Source: an uncultured Pseudomonadota bacterium (GTDB taxonomy: Bacteria; Myxococcota_A; UBA796; GCA-2862545). From it: DNA of 5,375 nucleotides. The notes beneath the pieces were generated by a model. That model was not told the DNA's origin. It made no database searches and saw nothing but the letters and a program-made list of their open reading frames with translations. Below are positions 4,744 through 5,375 of this stretch, in pieces (the first letter of the stretch is position 1; every line of letters begins with the position of its first letter). The stretch is taken from positions 1 through 5,375 of the forward strand of contig CALATR010000139.1 in assembly GCA_937891875.1 (NCBI GenBank), given 5' to 3'. The position numbers and the translations under genes were made by a program.

Positions 4744-5375
4744 CTAGCGGTCGATGCCGATCCCGATGTGGTTCGCGGCGTCCACGTTGTCGCCGACCGG
4801 ATCGTGGTGCCACACGGCACCGTTCGCCGGTCCTTCGACCTCGGTCTCGTAGGTGTCGTTGCCCCCGCCGGTGTCGATGAAGGCGCCGAGGAGTCGCAGG
4901 CCGGTCGCGTTGCCCGCACCGCCGCGCACCACGCCGAAGTAGGGGTTGTTCCGTACACCTCCGGCGTTGTAGTGGTCGTCGCCACCCTCGTTGACGAACA
5001 CGGTGTGGGCGTTGAGGTAGCCCCGGCCGTAGTGCAGCTGGCCGCCGTAGGTGTCGTCGCCGCCCTGGTCGATCATCCAGCCGACGCCGAGGTCGTAGCC
5101 GAAGCCGGCGGACGCGCGGGTGGTGTAGAGGTCGTCGTTGCCGTCCGCCTCCCAGAACAGCCCGACCCCCATGTGCGCCGAGGCCCCCGGGCCCCACCAG
5201 AACGTGCGGTAGGTGTCGTCCCCGCCGCCGTCGTAGAAGAGCCCCATGCCGTAGACGAAGCCCTGGCCCAGGGCGAAGCAGTCGGCGCGGTGGATGTCGT
5301 CGCCGCTGCCGAGGTCGATGAGGGCGCCCAGGCCGCCGCCCCACACCTCCTGGGTGCCGGTCAGCGGGTTGACCC
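4744..5375 (-). CDS. Gly/Asp-rich repeat protein, C-terminal part (partial, runs off right edge)
   Basis: The last 209 residues of a longer protein are visible; the frame stays open to the window edge. A GTG at 5346 is an unlikely true start because the repeats begin right at it and the frame continues upstream. Seen (numbered from the first whole codon): repeats with consensus Gly-hydrophobic2-x-Asp/Glu-x-Gly-Gly-Asp-Asp-x-Tyr. Their acidic pairs fall at 25-26, 52-53, 80-81, 106-107 and 132-133, a period of 26-28 residues, plus a degenerate Asn-Asp at 172-173. Between them lie Gly-x-Gly and aromatic residues. This resembles, but does not match, calcium-binding RTX nonapeptides; a beta-solenoid-like fold that may bind cations through the Asp pairs is inference. 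No C-terminal membrane anchor or MYXO-CTERM-like tail is present; the protein ends Gly-Ile-Asp-Arg. It precedes the peptidase gene on the same strand. Export and function cannot be judged without the N-terminus. Confidence 0.85.
   Translation of the reverse strand, partial: VNPLTGTQEVWGGGLGALIDLGSGDDIHRADCFALGQGFVYGMGLFYDGGGDDTYRTFWWGPGASAHMGVGLFWEADGNDDLYTTRASAGFGYDLGVGWMIDQGGDDTYGGQLHYGRGYLNAHTVFVNEGGDDHYNAGGVRNNPYFGVVRGGAGNATGLRLLGAFIDTGGGNDTYETEVEGPANGAVWHHDPVGDNVDAANHIGIGIDR

Noticed and set aside
4744..5375. RTX calcium-binding toxin repeats
   Set aside because: The repeat period is 26-28 residues, not nine, and the GGxGxDxLx nonapeptide is not present.

Overview
This GC-rich window, with strong third-position G/C bias in every convincing gene, looks like chromosomal DNA of a myxobacterium or close relative (Myxococcota). 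The clearest pointer is one predicted exported protein (291-1136, minus strand) ending in a MYXO-CTERM-like sorting tail: a Cys-Ala-Cys motif, one hydrophobic helix and a terminal Arg4 cluster. A eukaryote-like Ser/Thr protein kinase and a Cys-rich lipoprotein also fit. There is no RNA gene, CRISPR array, insertion sequence or phage gene that I can see.

Layout: seven genes, two cut by the window edges; six are on the minus strand. The left minus-strand block runs, in transcription order, from a small DUF1279/FAM210-like membrane protein (1148-1486), through a secreted MYXO-CTERM-like protein (291-1136, GTG start 11 bases after the previous stop), to the first 61 codons of a second secreted protein (183 to beyond the left edge). 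The N-termini of the two secreted proteins align, so they are probably tandem paralogues. A short divergent region (1487-1633) separates this block from the only plus-strand gene, a Cys-rich lipoprotein (1634-1945).

The right minus-strand block runs from the C-terminal part of a Gly/Asp-repeat protein (beyond the right edge to 4744), through a polytopic membrane zinc metallopeptidase resembling the YugP/Zn_peptidase_2 family (4638-3352), to a cytosolic Ser/Thr protein kinase with an uncharacterised C-terminal domain (3326-2004). The kinase ATG lies 25 bases after the peptidase stop, so the two are probably co-transcribed. The kinase and the plus-strand lipoprotein converge on a 58-base gap holding a 13-bp direct repeat.

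How they may work together is inference: the left block looks like cell-surface proteins plus a small membrane partner, and the right block pairs a membrane-embedded protease with a kinase, a combination suggestive of envelope signalling. I see no known defence or mobile system. The least explained items are the 26-28-residue Gly/Asp repeat protein, the peptidase-kinase pair and the tandem secreted paralogues.
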